This document shows, piece after piece, positions 53,955-64,000 of a stretch of DNA of 64,000 nt. The stretch comes from Shewanella sairae (GTDB lineage Bacteria > Pseudomonadota > Gammaproteobacteria > Enterobacterales > Shewanellaceae): contig NZ_JAKILT010000020.1 of NCBI RefSeq assembly GCF_023283535.1, positions 1 to 64,000 of the forward strand, in the 5' to 3' direction. The notes under the pieces were generated by a model, which did not search any database, was not told the DNA's origin, and was given only the letters and a program-made list of their open reading frames with translations. The first letter of the stretch is position 1, and each line of letters begins with the position of its first letter. The translations under genes were made by a program, and so were the position numbers.

Positions 53955-53988
53955 TAAAAAAGGCTCAACCATGAATTGGATGAGCCTT
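53955..53988 (-). terminator. Glycogen operon terminator
   Basis: AAGGCTCA / TGAGCCTT stem followed by six T residues on the minus strand, 23 bases after the glgA stop. Confidence 0.85.
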
Positions 53989-54010
53989 GACTATAATAAC
54001 ACCGCACTCG

Positions 54011-55723
54011 CTAAGCTAAATCATAAAGCGCATTTTTATAGCGTTTTGCTTGGCTTAACCAGTCAAAACGAACAGACTTAGCGCATTGCTGCATTTGCTG
54101 CCATTTAGCGCTGCCAGACATAGATAATGCCTTATCAAACGTTGCTAGCAATGATAAACCTTGCAGCTGTATATCTTCCCCCTCAAAGACAAAGCCAGTC
54201 TCTAAATGATGTACCGTATCTTTAAGGCCGCCGATATGATTGACTAAGCACAACTGCCCTGCTCGCATCGCTAACATCTGACTGATGCCACAAGGTTCAA
54301 ATGAGCTCGGCATCAAAAACAATGAACCTAACCCATATAACTGTTTTGATAATTGCTCATCGTAACCATCCATAAAGATAAACTGCTTATGTTTGGCGGC
54401 GATATCAGCAAACTCACGAGCAATGTTATTATCACCGCTACCTAGCATCACAAAGCGAGCGTGGCTATCATGCTCTGCAAGTTTAGTGAGCAGCACTTCT
54501 AACACCGTTTTGCCACGCAAACTTTTGTCACTCAACTCAAGAGAGAAGCGATGACGTAATATCATCACCTTTTGATCGGTTAAGCGGCCAACAGAAGTCA
54601 ACAAAAATGCCTGCTGCGCTTTCGAACCTTTAGTATTCCTAAGGTTAATTAAGCTCTCAGATTGCCATTGCAGTAAACGACTCTGCGCAATAAAGTCCTG
54701 AGTTCTTACCTCTAATTTACCCACTTGCCAATTAATAAGCTTATCTAAAGCTTGCTCAACAAAACCCAGCTTTGAATAATCACGATCAGCTATAACATCC
54801 GTTCCTTGCATATCATCGGGATACATACAGCCATTTAAAATTCCTACTAATGCCTGATTATCTAGCTTTACTTGCAAGTCATGCTCTAGTCCCTCACCAC
54901 CAAAAAAACCTTGTTCAGGTGAAGATGGCCTAAGCACTTCATGGGCGTAACTCGGAGACACTAAATGCACTTTATCGCTAAGCACAATCCCAGCGCGCAT
55001 CGGGTTTACACAGTTGTAATAACGCGGATCCTGCAACAAACAAAGCTGTTCAGGGCTAAGATCTGCACTTAAGCTTGGATACCAAGCTGCAAGCGATGAT
55101 GAATCACCACTTAGCGGCCTAATGCCCTGCAATGCCAAATTATGAATACTAAATACACAAGGCAAGTCTTGTAAAAAACGGTAGCGGCGATCAAAAGCGC
55201 GCAGCGCTGCAAACATCCCCGTATGCCAATCATGCAAATGAATATGGCTAGGAAGCTCATCAAAAACTTGCCGCGGTTTATCGGTATAGAAATCCTGACT
55301 TAAGGCTTCAGCTACCGCCAAGTTGAACAGTGCAAACTTTGTAGCATCCTCAGCAAAGGGACGTTGTGCGTCCCCTTGCGAATAAGCGCCAAGGCTGCCA
55401 TTAAACAGCTTATGTTCAAAAAGGTAAAAGTGGCTGTTTTCAAGCTTTGGGTTAGCTGCGCGGTAAACCGCTACGCGCTGATGTTGCCCTTGAAAATCAA
55501 CGTCAATGTTAGCCACCCAATGTGCGTTTGCTGAGGCGATTAATGAGCCGAAGCTTGGCATTATCACATCAACCGCGATATTGAGTTTTGCCAGCGCAAG
55601 CGGTAGATCATGTAACACATCAGCCATGCCCCCCACTTTAGCGCCGGGGATGGCGCCGTTTTCAGCCGCAAGCATTAACACTCTAGGCTGGGGGTTATTA
55701 TATTGATTATCCAATATCGACAT
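54011..55723 (-). CDS. glgA: Glycogen synthase
   Basis: Transfers glucose from ADP-glucose to the growing alpha-1,4-glucan. 570 residues, somewhat longer than E. coli GlgA (477). GT5 features: the ADP-glucose-binding motif GAKVGGMADVLHDLPLAL near the N terminus, HLHDWHTGM, and the C-terminal FLMPSSFEPCGISQMLAMRAG. The extra length lies in the middle (about residues 270-370) and carries no motif I recognise. Begins three bases after the glgC stop, last gene of the operon. Confidence 0.95.
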   Translation of the reverse strand: MSILDNQYNNPQPRVLMLAAENGAIPGAKVGGMADVLHDLPLALAKLNIAVDVIMPSFGSLIASANAHWVANIDVDFQGQHQRVAVYRAANPKLENSHFYLFEHKLFNGSLGAYSQGDAQRPFAEDATKFALFNLAVAEALSQDFYTDKPRQVFDELPSHIHLHDWHTGMFAALRAFDRRYRFLQDLPCVFSIHNLALQGIRPLSGDSSSLAAWYPSLSADLSPEQLCLLQDPRYYNCVNPMRAGIVLSDKVHLVSPSYAHEVLRPSSPEQGFFGGEGLEHDLQVKLDNQALVGILNGCMYPDDMQGTDVIADRDYSKLGFVEQALDKLINWQVGKLEVRTQDFIAQSRLLQWQSESLINLRNTKGSKAQQAFLLTSVGRLTDQKVMILRHRFSLELSDKSLRGKTVLEVLLTKLAEHDSHARFVMLGSGDNNIAREFADIAAKHKQFIFMDGYDEQLSKQLYGLGSLFLMPSSFEPCGISQMLAMRAGQLCLVNHIGGLKDTVHHLETGFVFEGEDIQLQGLSLLATFDKALSMSGSAKWQQMQQCAKSVRFDWLSQAKRYKNALYDLA

Positions 55724-55726
55724 AAA

Positions 55727-56995
55727 TTATTCGTACCCTACTGGTAAACCTAGCATGTCACGAGTGACTAACACTTTGCCTTTTTCAGACACTCTAAAGC
55801 CCTTGGCTTTATCTTGCTCTTGGTTGTAACCAATCACACTGCCCTCAGGAATAATGCAGCCTCTATCGATAATCGCATTCTTGATCTTACAATTACGCAG
55901 CACGACAACGTCTGGCAATATCACTGAATCTTCAACTGTTGAGTAAGAACAAACCCGCACTTCATTAAACAGCACACTTCGGCGCACCGTTGAGCCCGAG
56001 ATAATGCAGCCTCCTGAAATAATCGAATCAAGCGCCATACCACGGCGGTCTTCATCATCGAATACAAATTTTGCCGGTGGTAACTGCTCTTGATAGGTCC
56101 AAATAGGCCATTTAGCATCATAAAGGTTTAGCGCTGGTGTCGGTGACAATAACTCCATATTGGCTTGCCAAAATGAGTCTAATGTACCCACATCACGCCA
56201 ATAGGCTTCTTCATTGGGTAGTGCACTACGAAAACGATGGGCATACACTTTATGCTCTTTGATAATCGATGGAATAATATCTTTGCCGAAGTCCCTATCT
56301 GAGTCGGCATTTTGCGCATCGCGCTTAAGCTGATCAAATAAAAACTCAGTATTAAAAACGTAATTCCCCATCGAGGCCAAACACATCTCAGGATCTTCAG
56401 GCAGATGCTTAGGCAATGCAGGTTTTTCCTCAAAACCTAAAATTCGCTTTGACTCGTCAACTTCCACTACACCAAATGCTCCAGTCGCTTCAGCAACCGG
56501 TACCTCTAAGCAGGAAACTGTCATATCCGCGCCCGACTCAGCGTGAGTCGCTAAAAGGCCGGCATAATCCATGCGGTAAACATGATCGCCTGACAAAATC
56601 ATTACGTACTTGGGTAATTCATGGCGGATAATATCGATATTTTGAAAAACAGCATCCGCAGTACCTTGATACCAGTCATCGGAGTAACGCTGAGAAGCAG
56701 GCAAGATCTCAACCGACTCACCTAACTCCTTTTTAAAGTGACCCCAACCGCGCATAACATGCCGAATAAGTGAGTGAGATTTATATTGGGTCACAACGCC
56801 AATTCTGCGGATCCCAGAATTGATACAGTTCGATAGAGGAAAATCAATAATTCTGAATTTACCGCCAAAATAGAGAGATGGCTTTGCGCGCCAATCCGTC
56901 AATTCATGCAAGCGAGAACCGCGACCACCAGCAAGAATAATGGCGTAGGTATCACGAGTTAAATTACTAATATAACGTGGGTTGGTTTTGGTCAT
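55727..56995 (-). CDS. glgC: Glucose-1-phosphate adenylyltransferase
   Basis: Makes ADP-glucose, the committed step of glycogen synthesis. 422 residues. N-terminal nucleotidyltransferase with [20 protein letters not shown] and the [22 protein letters not shown] block; C-terminal left-handed beta-helix with hexapeptide repeats from about residue 310. Lys39 of E. coli GlgC, which binds the activator fructose 1,6-bisphosphate, aligns with Trp here (DWRAKP versus NKRAKP), so allosteric control may differ. AAGGAG precedes the start. Confidence 0.96.
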   Translation of the reverse strand: MTKTNPRYISNLTRDTYAIILAGGRGSRLHELTDWRAKPSLYFGGKFRIIDFPLSNCINSGIRRIGVVTQYKSHSLIRHVMRGWGHFKKELGESVEILPASQRYSDDWYQGTADAVFQNIDIIRHELPKYVMILSGDHVYRMDYAGLLATHAESGADMTVSCLEVPVAEATGAFGVVEVDESKRILGFEEKPALPKHLPEDPEMCLASMGNYVFNTEFLFDQLKRDAQNADSDRDFGKDIIPSIIKEHKVYAHRFRSALPNEEAYWRDVGTLDSFWQANMELLSPTPALNLYDAKWPIWTYQEQLPPAKFVFDDEDRRGMALDSIISGGCIISGSTVRRSVLFNEVRVCSYSTVEDSVILPDVVVLRNCKIKNAIIDRGCIIPEGSVIGYNQEQDKAKGFRVSEKGKVLVTRDMLGLPVGYE

Positions 56996-57056
56996 TAACG
57001 TTCACTCCTTGAACTAAAAACTAAATTGATTCGAACTAAACAGGTGTTAATCATCA

Positions 57057-59537
57057 TTAGGCCTTCCAGATTTCATCGCGATATTTAGCAATGGTCACGT
57101 CACTCGAGAAACGGCCACTCGCTGCCGTGTTACGAATACTCATTTGAGTCCACGCCGTTTGGTTCTTATAGACTTTCGCGACGTGCTCTTGGCTTAAACG
57201 GTAGGACTCAAAATCAGCTGCGGTCATCCAAGGGTCATCGCAACTTGTAATTGCAGTGATTAACGGTGAGAAGATCCCCGGCTCTAACAAACTGAAATGG
57301 CCGCTATCGATAAGCGTTAGCACTTCATTTAGTGCCGGTGATGCATCAATGAAATGCTGCGGACGATAATCTTGGCGCTGCTGCATCACTTGCTCTGCAG
57401 TTAAACCAAACAAGAAAAAGTTGTCTTCACCCACCTCTTCAAGCATCTCAACATTGGCACCATCTAAAGTGCCTATGGTCACCGCACCGTTCATCATGAA
57501 TTTCATGTTGCCCGTCCCCGACGCTTCTTTACCGGCAGTAGAGATCTGCTCAGAAAGGTCCGTAGCTGGGCAGATTTTTTCCATCGCGCTAACGTTATAA
57601 TTCGGCAGGAAGGCTACTCTTAAGAAAGGCGTGACACTCGGATCAGAATTAACCATGTGCGCCACATTGCTGGCTAATTTAATGATGAGTTTTGCCATGG
57701 CATAACCCGGCGCAGCCTTACCTCCAATGAGCACACATCTGGGCACCATGTTACTGGTATTGCCTTGCTGAATTTGATGATAGAGATGAATTACGTGCAA
57801 AATATTTAGCAATTGTCGCTTATATTCATGGATACGTTTAACCTGCACATCAAACAGCATATTGGTGTCAAAATCGACATCACACTCAGCTTTGATTAAC
57901 TGTTGTAATACCGCCTTGTTGTTTTGCTTCACCTGCTGCCACTCTTTTATAAACCCCTTATCATCGGTAAATGCATTCAGGGCGTTTAAATGGCTAAGAT
58001 CAGTGACCCAATCGTTTCCTAAACGCTTGGTCAATAAGCTCGCTAGTTGAGGATTACAATTTGCCAGCCAGCGCCTAGGAGTCACGCCATTGGTTTTATT
58101 ATTAAACTTGTGCGGCCATAACTGATAAAAGTCTTTAAACAAACCAGAAGTCAACAGCTTGCTATGTAGCCCTGCGACGCCATTAACTGAAAAGCTGGCA
58201 ACAATAGCAAGATATGCCATGCGCACATGAGGCTCATTTCCCTCTTCTATAATCGACATCGCAGCCAATTTTTGTTCATCGCCAGGCCATTGATGAGCGA
58301 CAAGATCTAAATAACGGGCATTGATTTCGAAGATAATCTCGAGGATTCTAGGCAGCATATGCTCAAGCATACGCACAGACCAACGCTCAAGGGCTTCAGG
58401 TAATAAGGTATGGTTGGTATAAGCCATTGTTTGGCTAACCACTTGCCATGCTTGATCCCATTCCAGAAAATACTCATCAATCAATAAGCGCATCAATTCA
58501 GGAATGGCGATACTTGGGTGAGTATCATTGAGCTGCATAACATTAAATTTAGCAAAATCACTAAAATCGGTTCCATGCTGGCGCACCCAATTGTTCAACA
58601 GATCCTGTAAGCTTGCCGAACTCAGAAAATACTGCTGCCTTAATCGCAGCTCTTTACCATTCTCGCTAGCATCATTGGGATACAGCACCATAGTGATCTG
58701 TTCTGCCATATTTTTGCGGGCAACAGCCTCGGTATAATCACCTTGGTTAAACTCTTCTAAATCAAAATCATCAGTCGCTTCTGACTTCCAAAGCCTTAAG
58801 GTATTGACGCGATCGTTTTTATAGCCCGGCACTGGCATATCATAAGCAACGGCAAGCACATCTTGAGTATCTAGCCACACCACATTGCGGCGTCCATTTG
58901 GGTCCACATAACTGCTGGTATGACCGAAAAATGGCACTATAACATTATGCTCTGAGACTCTAACTTCCCATGGGTTACCTTCGCGCAACCAACGATCGGG
59001 GCGTTCAACCTGAAACCCATCCACCAACTTTTGTGCAAACATGCCGTATTCATAACGAATGCCATAGCCAGTAACACTCAAATCTAGGCTTGCACAACTA
59101 TCAAGAAAACACGCAGCCAATCGACCTAAACCACCATTACCTAAGCCGGCATCATGCTCTACTTGTTCAAGCTCTTCTAACTCAACCGCATAGGCTTTTA
59201 ACAGCTCTTGGGTTTCTTGCAGTAAGTCTAGATTCATAACGGCGTTGCCCATGGCTCTGCCCATTAAGAACTCCAGTGACAAATAGGCAACTTGTTTACG
59301 CTCAAACTGGCTATCAGCCTGACGCGTCGTACGCCATCGCTGCAACATTTTTTCTTTTACACTTAACGCTAAAGCTTGAAATAGCTCTTGCTTATCATAC
59401 TTGTCTCGACCTAAACCATGATTAACATGGCGCTGTACTCGCTGAGCAAGTGAGCTGTCTTCTAGTTTAGATAAACTCGTTGTCACTTTTTTCGATTTAG
59501 ATTGGCTCTTTCCACTTGGTTTTACAGGCGTTGTCAT
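57057..59537 (-). CDS. glgP: Glycogen phosphorylase
   Basis: PLP enzyme releasing glucose 1-phosphate from glycogen chain ends. 826 residues. The PLP-lysine signature EASGTGNMKFMMNGAVTIGT is present, as are the phosphate-site KRIHEYKRQLLNILH and GNGGLGRLAACFLDS. The first 30 residues are a basic, Ser/Lys-rich extension. Its ATG overlaps the glgX stop by four bases (ATGA), so translation is coupled. Confidence 0.97.
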   Translation of the reverse strand: MTTPVKPSGKSQSKSKKVTTSLSKLEDSSLAQRVQRHVNHGLGRDKYDKQELFQALALSVKEKMLQRWRTTRQADSQFERKQVAYLSLEFLMGRAMGNAVMNLDLLQETQELLKAYAVELEELEQVEHDAGLGNGGLGRLAACFLDSCASLDLSVTGYGIRYEYGMFAQKLVDGFQVERPDRWLREGNPWEVRVSEHNVIVPFFGHTSSYVDPNGRRNVVWLDTQDVLAVAYDMPVPGYKNDRVNTLRLWKSEATDDFDLEEFNQGDYTEAVARKNMAEQITMVLYPNDASENGKELRLRQQYFLSSASLQDLLNNWVRQHGTDFSDFAKFNVMQLNDTHPSIAIPELMRLLIDEYFLEWDQAWQVVSQTMAYTNHTLLPEALERWSVRMLEHMLPRILEIIFEINARYLDLVAHQWPGDEQKLAAMSIIEEGNEPHVRMAYLAIVASFSVNGVAGLHSKLLTSGLFKDFYQLWPHKFNNKTNGVTPRRWLANCNPQLASLLTKRLGNDWVTDLSHLNALNAFTDDKGFIKEWQQVKQNNKAVLQQLIKAECDVDFDTNMLFDVQVKRIHEYKRQLLNILHVIHLYHQIQQGNTSNMVPRCVLIGGKAAPGYAMAKLIIKLASNVAHMVNSDPSVTPFLRVAFLPNYNVSAMEKICPATDLSEQISTAGKEASGTGNMKFMMNGAVTIGTLDGANVEMLEEVGEDNFFLFGLTAEQVMQQRQDYRPQHFIDASPALNEVLTLIDSGHFSLLEPGIFSPLITAITSCDDPWMTAADFESYRLSQEHVAKVYKNQTAWTQMSIRNTAASGRFSSDVTIAKYRDEIWKA

Positions 59538-61666
59538 GCAGTTACTCCTTTATGTTGGGCGTAAAACAACATTAAACTTCGGTCTTGTAGCAATAGGGTT
59601 TGATTTGCAGTTATCGATATTGAAGCGTCTTCTACAGAGCAGATCTGTAAGTTTGTCTGTTCACTACTGGTATCGATAATTTGTTGCCAGATAGGAAATG
59701 CATCTAGCGGCGGTACGTTAAATTCTAGGGGCTGTTCATCGCTATTTAGCATTAACAATAATGCTTGCTGCTTGCCTTTTACCCCCTCTAATTCACCTCG
59801 TAGGATTAAGCTCAAACTGCGAGTTTGCCCTTCTGCCCAGGCGACTTTTGTCATTGGCTGACCTTGACGGCAAAACCAATCAAGTAAAGGTGAGTCTTCG
59901 GCATCGTTGTGAATGTAACGCGGAAAACATAAGGCCGGAAAACGCTTACGCAGAGCAATTAGCGCCCTAGTAAACTGCAGCCTTTGTTGCTGCCAATCAG
60001 CCAAATCCCAATTAAGCCAAGTAAGCGGGTTATCTTGGCAATATGCATTGTTATTACCCTGCTGACTGTGACCCATCTCATCACCAGCAAGCAACATAGG
60101 CACACCTTGAGAGAGCATTAAACAGGTCAATAAATTGCGCGCCTGTCTTTGCCTTACTAACTGGATGTCGAGCTGGTCGGTGTCGCCTTCAACGCCATGA
60201 TGGGCACTAAAATTTTCTTGGTGACCATCACGGTTATCCTCACCATTGACCTGATTATGACGCTCTGCATAGCTAATAAGATCTTGTAAGGTAAAGCCGT
60301 CATGGCTGGTAATAAAGTTAACACTTGCACTAGGGCCTCTAGCAGAATGCTCGAACAAATCGCTAGAACCATGGATCCGCCTAGCGAACTCTGGTAATAC
60401 GCCAAAGTCACCCCGCCAGAATCGCCGCAAGGTATCGCGGTACCTGTCGTTCCATTCACTCCACCCTTGAGGGTACGCACCGAGCTGATATCCACCGGGA
60501 CCAATATCCCACGGCTCAGCGATAAGCTTAACCCTGTTTAGCACAGGATCTTGGGCTATCGCATCGAAGAAACCTGCGCCGGCATCAAAGCCATAAGACT
60601 CTCTACCTAGCGTGCTAGCCAAATCAAAACGAAAACCATCTACGCCCATGATTTCAACCCAATAGCGCAAAGAGTCCATAACTAGCTGCAATACCCGTGG
60701 ATGACTAATATTTAACGTGTTGCCACAGCCGGTATCATTAATATAGAAGCGTTTGTCTTTAGCTTGTAATCGGTAGTAACTAAGATTATCTATGCCTTTA
60801 AAGCATAAATTGGGCCCTAAGTGATTGCCTTCGGCCGTATGGTTATAAACCACATCTAATATCACCTCGATACCCGCGTCATGCAGCGCGCTAACCATTT
60901 GGCGAAACTCTTCAACATTGCCTTGGCTAAGATAAGCACTATGGGGGGCAAAAAAACCTAAGCTGTTGTATCCCCAATAATTAGTTAACTGTTTATCTTG
61001 TAGAAATGCTTCTGAAATAAAGCTATGAACCGGCAACAGTTCTACAGCTGTCACCCCTAAATTGGCTAGATGTGCTAGGCTACATGGCTGGGATAAACCT
61101 AAAAACGTACCTCGGTGGCGTAATTCAACTGCTGCGTTTTGCTGACTAAAGCCTTTAACATGTAATTCATAGATAACACTTTGATCAATAGCAGTACTGC
61201 CCCCCTCGCGTTTAAGTGGGTTGATTGGCGGTAACTTGCGATAATCTAATGCCTTACACTTAGGCATATACTCACTGTTATCACGCAGATCTAAAGATAA
61301 GTCTTCGTCGCTGCTGGTTTTGTCGTAAGCATAGTGACTATCGTGCTCAACAAAGCCACCAACCCACTGCTTTGCATAAGGGTCGAGCAATAGCTTGTAA
61401 GGATTAAATCTGTGTCCAGAATGTGGCTCATACAAACCATCGACTCGATAGCCGTACACCTGTCCAGCTTTTAATCCTGTTAGATAAATATGCCAAACTT
61501 GCTGCGTTTTTTGCGCTAACTGGATTTGCTGAGTTTCGAAGTGACCACTTTTATCAAATAAGCACAAGGTCACTTTTGTTGCATGGGCGGAAAAGATCGC
61601 AAAGTTAATCCCATTGTCATCAACTGTTGCCCCAAGTGGATAAGGTCTTCCCTTTAATACCTGCAC
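59534..61666 (-). CDS. glgX: Glycogen debranching enzyme
   Basis: GH13 isoamylase-type enzyme that removes short alpha-1,6 branches left by phosphorylase. 710 residues. N-terminal CBM48 (GRPYPLGATVDDNGINFAIFSAHA), catalytic barrel with VILDVVYNHTAEG, nucleophile in VDGFRFDLAST, acid/base in LIAEPWDIG and FITSHDGFTL. The start is GTG at 61666 with AAAGG inside the end of glgB; no in-frame ATG fits. Four-base overlap with glgP. Confidence 0.95.
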   Translation of the reverse strand: MQVLKGRPYPLGATVDDNGINFAIFSAHATKVTLCLFDKSGHFETQQIQLAQKTQQVWHIYLTGLKAGQVYGYRVDGLYEPHSGHRFNPYKLLLDPYAKQWVGGFVEHDSHYAYDKTSSDEDLSLDLRDNSEYMPKCKALDYRKLPPINPLKREGGSTAIDQSVIYELHVKGFSQQNAAVELRHRGTFLGLSQPCSLAHLANLGVTAVELLPVHSFISEAFLQDKQLTNYWGYNSLGFFAPHSAYLSQGNVEEFRQMVSALHDAGIEVILDVVYNHTAEGNHLGPNLCFKGIDNLSYYRLQAKDKRFYINDTGCGNTLNISHPRVLQLVMDSLRYWVEIMGVDGFRFDLASTLGRESYGFDAGAGFFDAIAQDPVLNRVKLIAEPWDIGPGGYQLGAYPQGWSEWNDRYRDTLRRFWRGDFGVLPEFARRIHGSSDLFEHSARGPSASVNFITSHDGFTLQDLISYAERHNQVNGEDNRDGHQENFSAHHGVEGDTDQLDIQLVRQRQARNLLTCLMLSQGVPMLLAGDEMGHSQQGNNNAYCQDNPLTWLNWDLADWQQQRLQFTRALIALRKRFPALCFPRYIHNDAEDSPLLDWFCRQGQPMTKVAWAEGQTRSLSLILRGELEGVKGKQQALLLMLNSDEQPLEFNVPPLDAFPIWQQIIDTSSEQTNLQICSVEDASISITANQTLLLQDRSLMLFYAQHKGVTA

Positions 61667-61669
61667 CCG

Positions 61670-63988
61670 TTAGCCTTTAGCCAATACGAGACATGAGAGC
61701 GGCGCTATGGTTATTTCAGCACTGTATTCACACCCCTGATAAGGGTGATCTTGCGGGCAAATTACCCCTTGGTTACCGACATTACTGCCACCATAGGCTT
61801 CGCTATCACTATTGAGTCGCTCGCAGTAATTATCATTACTGGGTAAACCCACTCGAAAACCTTGATGCACCTGTGGCGTCATATTGATTATAAAAATGAC
61901 AGGGCTATCACTGCCTTTGTTATAACGCGCAAAACTAATTACGCTCGCTTCGCTATTATTACAATCTAACCAAGCAAAGCCGCCATTGTCGCTATCTTGC
62001 TGCCAAAGCTGCTCGGTTGCTTTATATAACTGGTTAAGATCTTTGAGCCAAAGCTGCATGCCACTATGGGGAGCAAACTGAGTTAAATGCCAATCTAAGC
62101 TCTTGTTATGATTCCACTCATCTCGTTGGGCAAACTCATTGCCCATAAACAATAATTTTTTGCCCGGATGCCCCCACATAAAACCGTAATAGGCCCTCAA
62201 TGTGGCAAACTTTTGCCAATCATCATTGGGGATTTTATGCAACAACGAGCCTTTGCCATGCACCACTTCATCGTGACTCAATGACAAAATAAACTGCTCG
62301 GTATATTGATAAACCAAACTAAAGGTCAATTCTTGGTGGTGATGTTTGCGATAAATGGGATCGCGCTTAAGATAACCCAAGCTGTCATTCATCCAACCCA
62401 TATTCCACTTAAAACCAAAGCCCAAATTTTGATTACTTGGATCTTGTGGATTCGAGTCGCCGATCAAATGGGTCACCCCAGGCCACGCCGTCGACTCTTC
62501 AGCAATCATACAAACACCAGGAAAAGCTTGGTACATACGCTGGTTAAGCGCCTGCAAAAAAGCGATAGCATCAAGGTTTTCACGACCACCATATTGATTA
62601 GGTAACCACTGCCCGGGTTCACGACTGTAGTCTAGATACAACATTGAAGACACGGCATCTAATCTCAAGCCGTCAAAGTGGAACTCATTTAACCAGTAAT
62701 GCGCATTACTCAATAGATAGCTTTGCACTTCACCACGACCATAGTTATAAATCAGCGTGTCCCAGTCTGGGTGCTCTCCTTGGCGTGGGTCGTTATGTTC
62801 ATATAAACAACTGCCATCAAACTGTGTCAGACCATGAGGGTCTTTTGGGAAATGCGCAGCCACCCAATCTAAAATAACTGCTATGCCAGCCTGGTGGCAG
62901 GCATCAATAAACGCCTTAAGACCCGCTGCATCGCCAAATCGGCAAGTAGGAGCGTATAAACCAACCGGCTGGTATCCCCAAGAGCCATCAAATGGGTATT
63001 CACTAATAGGCATCAATTGCAGATGAGTAAAACCCATCTCAACTACATAAGGTACCAGCTGCTCAATCAACTCTTGATAGTTTAAATACTGCTGACCGTC
63101 ATCCCCTTTGCGACGCCATGAGGCTAAATGCACTTCATAAATAGACATGGGTGCTTGATGCCACTCAATATCCGCTCGCTTAGCCAGCCATTGCTCGTCT
63201 TGCCATTGATACGCCTGTTTTTGCGGCACCAATGACGCGTTGCTTGGTGCTTCTTGCATCGCTTTAGCGTAAGGATCTGACTTTTCGATACGTTCGCCGT
63301 TAGCGGTGACTATCTCAAACTTATAATGCTGATTTACTTTGGCATTAGGTAAAAAGATTTCCCATAAACCATTAGCTAAATGTTGACGCATAACATGGAT
63401 AGCGCCATCCCAATGATTAAAATCACCTAATACTGACACTCGCTTAGCATTTGGTGCCCAAACACAAAAGTGCACCCCTTCGATACCTTGCACTTCACGC
63501 CAATTGGCGCCTAAAAATTGATAGGCTTGTTGTTGTCGTCCCTCATTAAACAGATATGTATCATCGTCAGACAGCAGGCTAGAAAACTGATAAGGGTCAA
63601 TAATCTCCTCTTGGCTGAACGGATATTTCACTCGGAGTTTATACAAGAAAGGTTTAACTCGACGCCCCATTACACCGCTAAAAAGCCCTTGCTCATTACT
63701 TTTCTCTAAGCTAGCCACTTTGCGACCCGTCTTATAGCAGATCACATCAACACTTAATGCGCCTCGTAAAAAACAGCGAACGCTGAGGGCTTTCCCTTGA
63801 TTAATGGCATGCATACCGAGCAATCCAAATACATCAAGGTATTCACTATTTAACAGCGCAACATCGACACCGTTTTGAAATTCTGGGGCATTTTGAGTCA
63901 TCGCAATTAAGTCCATAAAAGTTTGTCCATATCTGTTGATTAAGGTTTGATTTGTACCAAGCGCCCTAACCAACTTCCTGTTGAGCAT
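61670..63988 (-). CDS. glgB: 1,4-alpha-glucan branching enzyme
   Basis: Creates alpha-1,6 branches in glycogen. 772 residues. N-terminal CBM48-like domains (the second with [22 protein letters not shown]), GH13 barrel with [13 protein letters not shown], nucleophile [12 protein letters not shown], acid/base CMIAEEST and [14 protein letters not shown], and an all-beta C-terminal domain. The chosen ATG lies 12 bases from the window edge and the frame stays open beyond it. Alignment to E. coli GlgB suggests the first 25 or so residues are an extension, so the true start could be the ATG at 63916 or one beyond the window. First gene of the operon; its promoter is outside. Confidence 0.94.
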   Translation of the reverse strand: MLNRKLVRALGTNQTLINRYGQTFMDLIAMTQNAPEFQNGVDVALLNSEYLDVFGLLGMHAINQGKALSVRCFLRGALSVDVICYKTGRKVASLEKSNEQGLFSGVMGRRVKPFLYKLRVKYPFSQEEIIDPYQFSSLLSDDDTYLFNEGRQQQAYQFLGANWREVQGIEGVHFCVWAPNAKRVSVLGDFNHWDGAIHVMRQHLANGLWEIFLPNAKVNQHYKFEIVTANGERIEKSDPYAKAMQEAPSNASLVPQKQAYQWQDEQWLAKRADIEWHQAPMSIYEVHLASWRRKGDDGQQYLNYQELIEQLVPYVVEMGFTHLQLMPISEYPFDGSWGYQPVGLYAPTCRFGDAAGLKAFIDACHQAGIAVILDWVAAHFPKDPHGLTQFDGSCLYEHNDPRQGEHPDWDTLIYNYGRGEVQSYLLSNAHYWLNEFHFDGLRLDAVSSMLYLDYSREPGQWLPNQYGGRENLDAIAFLQALNQRMYQAFPGVCMIAEESTAWPGVTHLIGDSNPQDPSNQNLGFGFKWNMGWMNDSLGYLKRDPIYRKHHHQELTFSLVYQYTEQFILSLSHDEVVHGKGSLLHKIPNDDWQKFATLRAYYGFMWGHPGKKLLFMGNEFAQRDEWNHNKSLDWHLTQFAPHSGMQLWLKDLNQLYKATEQLWQQDSDNGGFAWLDCNNSEASVISFARYNKGSDSPVIFIINMTPQVHQGFRVGLPSNDNYCERLNSDSEAYGGSNVGNQGVICPQDHPYQGCEYSAEITIAPLSCLVLAKG

Positions 63989-64000
63989 TGTGGGTGTTAG

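Noticed and set aside
62306..62605. Plus-strand frame of 99 codons inside glgB
   Set aside because: Antisense shadow of a well-supported glycoside hydrolase gene; no ribosome site or domain.

Overview
The window looks like a chromosomal segment of a Shewanella-type gammaproteobacterium. This rests on the housekeeping gene content and order (csrA, alaS, recA, mutS, rpoS-nlpD-pcm-surE-truD-ispF-ispD-ftsB-eno-pyrG-mazG-relA-rlmD-barA, then recN-pgpA-thiL-nusB-ribH-ribBX-ribE-ribD-nrdR-glyA). It also rests on the RibBX variant of the riboflavin pathway and on a Shewanella-like secreted PPP-family phosphatase. No rRNA, tRNA, CRISPR array, prophage or complete insertion sequence was recognised.

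Layout. 1-5089 (minus strand): a fragment of a second csrA 3' end at the left edge, intact csrA, a 660-bp gene-free gap holding a strongly self-complementary element, then alaS and recA with a LexA box inside its promoter. 5407-7986: mutS (+), convergent with the long minus-strand block 8092-20721 that carries rpoS and envelope, repair, isoprenoid, cell-division, central-metabolism and stringent-response genes. rlmD (-) and barA (+) are divergent. barA is broken by one in-frame TAA just before the kinase H-box. It is followed by a DUF416 (yjaG-like) gene, a LysR regulator, and an apparently unclassified two-gene signalling module: a 1.2-kilo-residue EvgS/BvgS-type hybrid kinase and a receiver protein whose output is TPR-like rather than DNA-binding. 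recN follows, with two LexA boxes. 34586-42263 (-) is the lipid/thiamine/riboflavin/nusB/nrdR/glyA block. 42543-53926 (+) holds ettA, an accessory group (secreted coiled-coil/PEGA-like protein, membrane acyltransferase, secreted phosphatase), an RND efflux pair, a 69-residue orphan and a NYN-domain protein. 54011-63988 (-) is a complete glycogen operon, glgB-glgX-glgP-glgC-glgA.

How the genes connect. Two LexA-controlled repair genes (recA, recN) share the window with mutS. Carbon-storage control is unusual: barA, the sensor that normally feeds UvrY-CsrB/C-CsrA, is disrupted, and csrA has a duplicated tail, while the glycogen genes that Csr controls in related bacteria sit at the other end. 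RelA, RpoS and MazG give a stress/ppGpp theme. NusB, RibH, RibBX, RibE and RibD form a tightly packed riboflavin operon with NrdR at its head.

The most noteworthy observations are the barA nonsense mutation, the hybrid kinase plus REC-TPR pair with a four-cysteine cluster in the kinase's cytoplasmic PAS-like region, the structured element at 860-990 upstream of csrA, and the csrA tail duplication.
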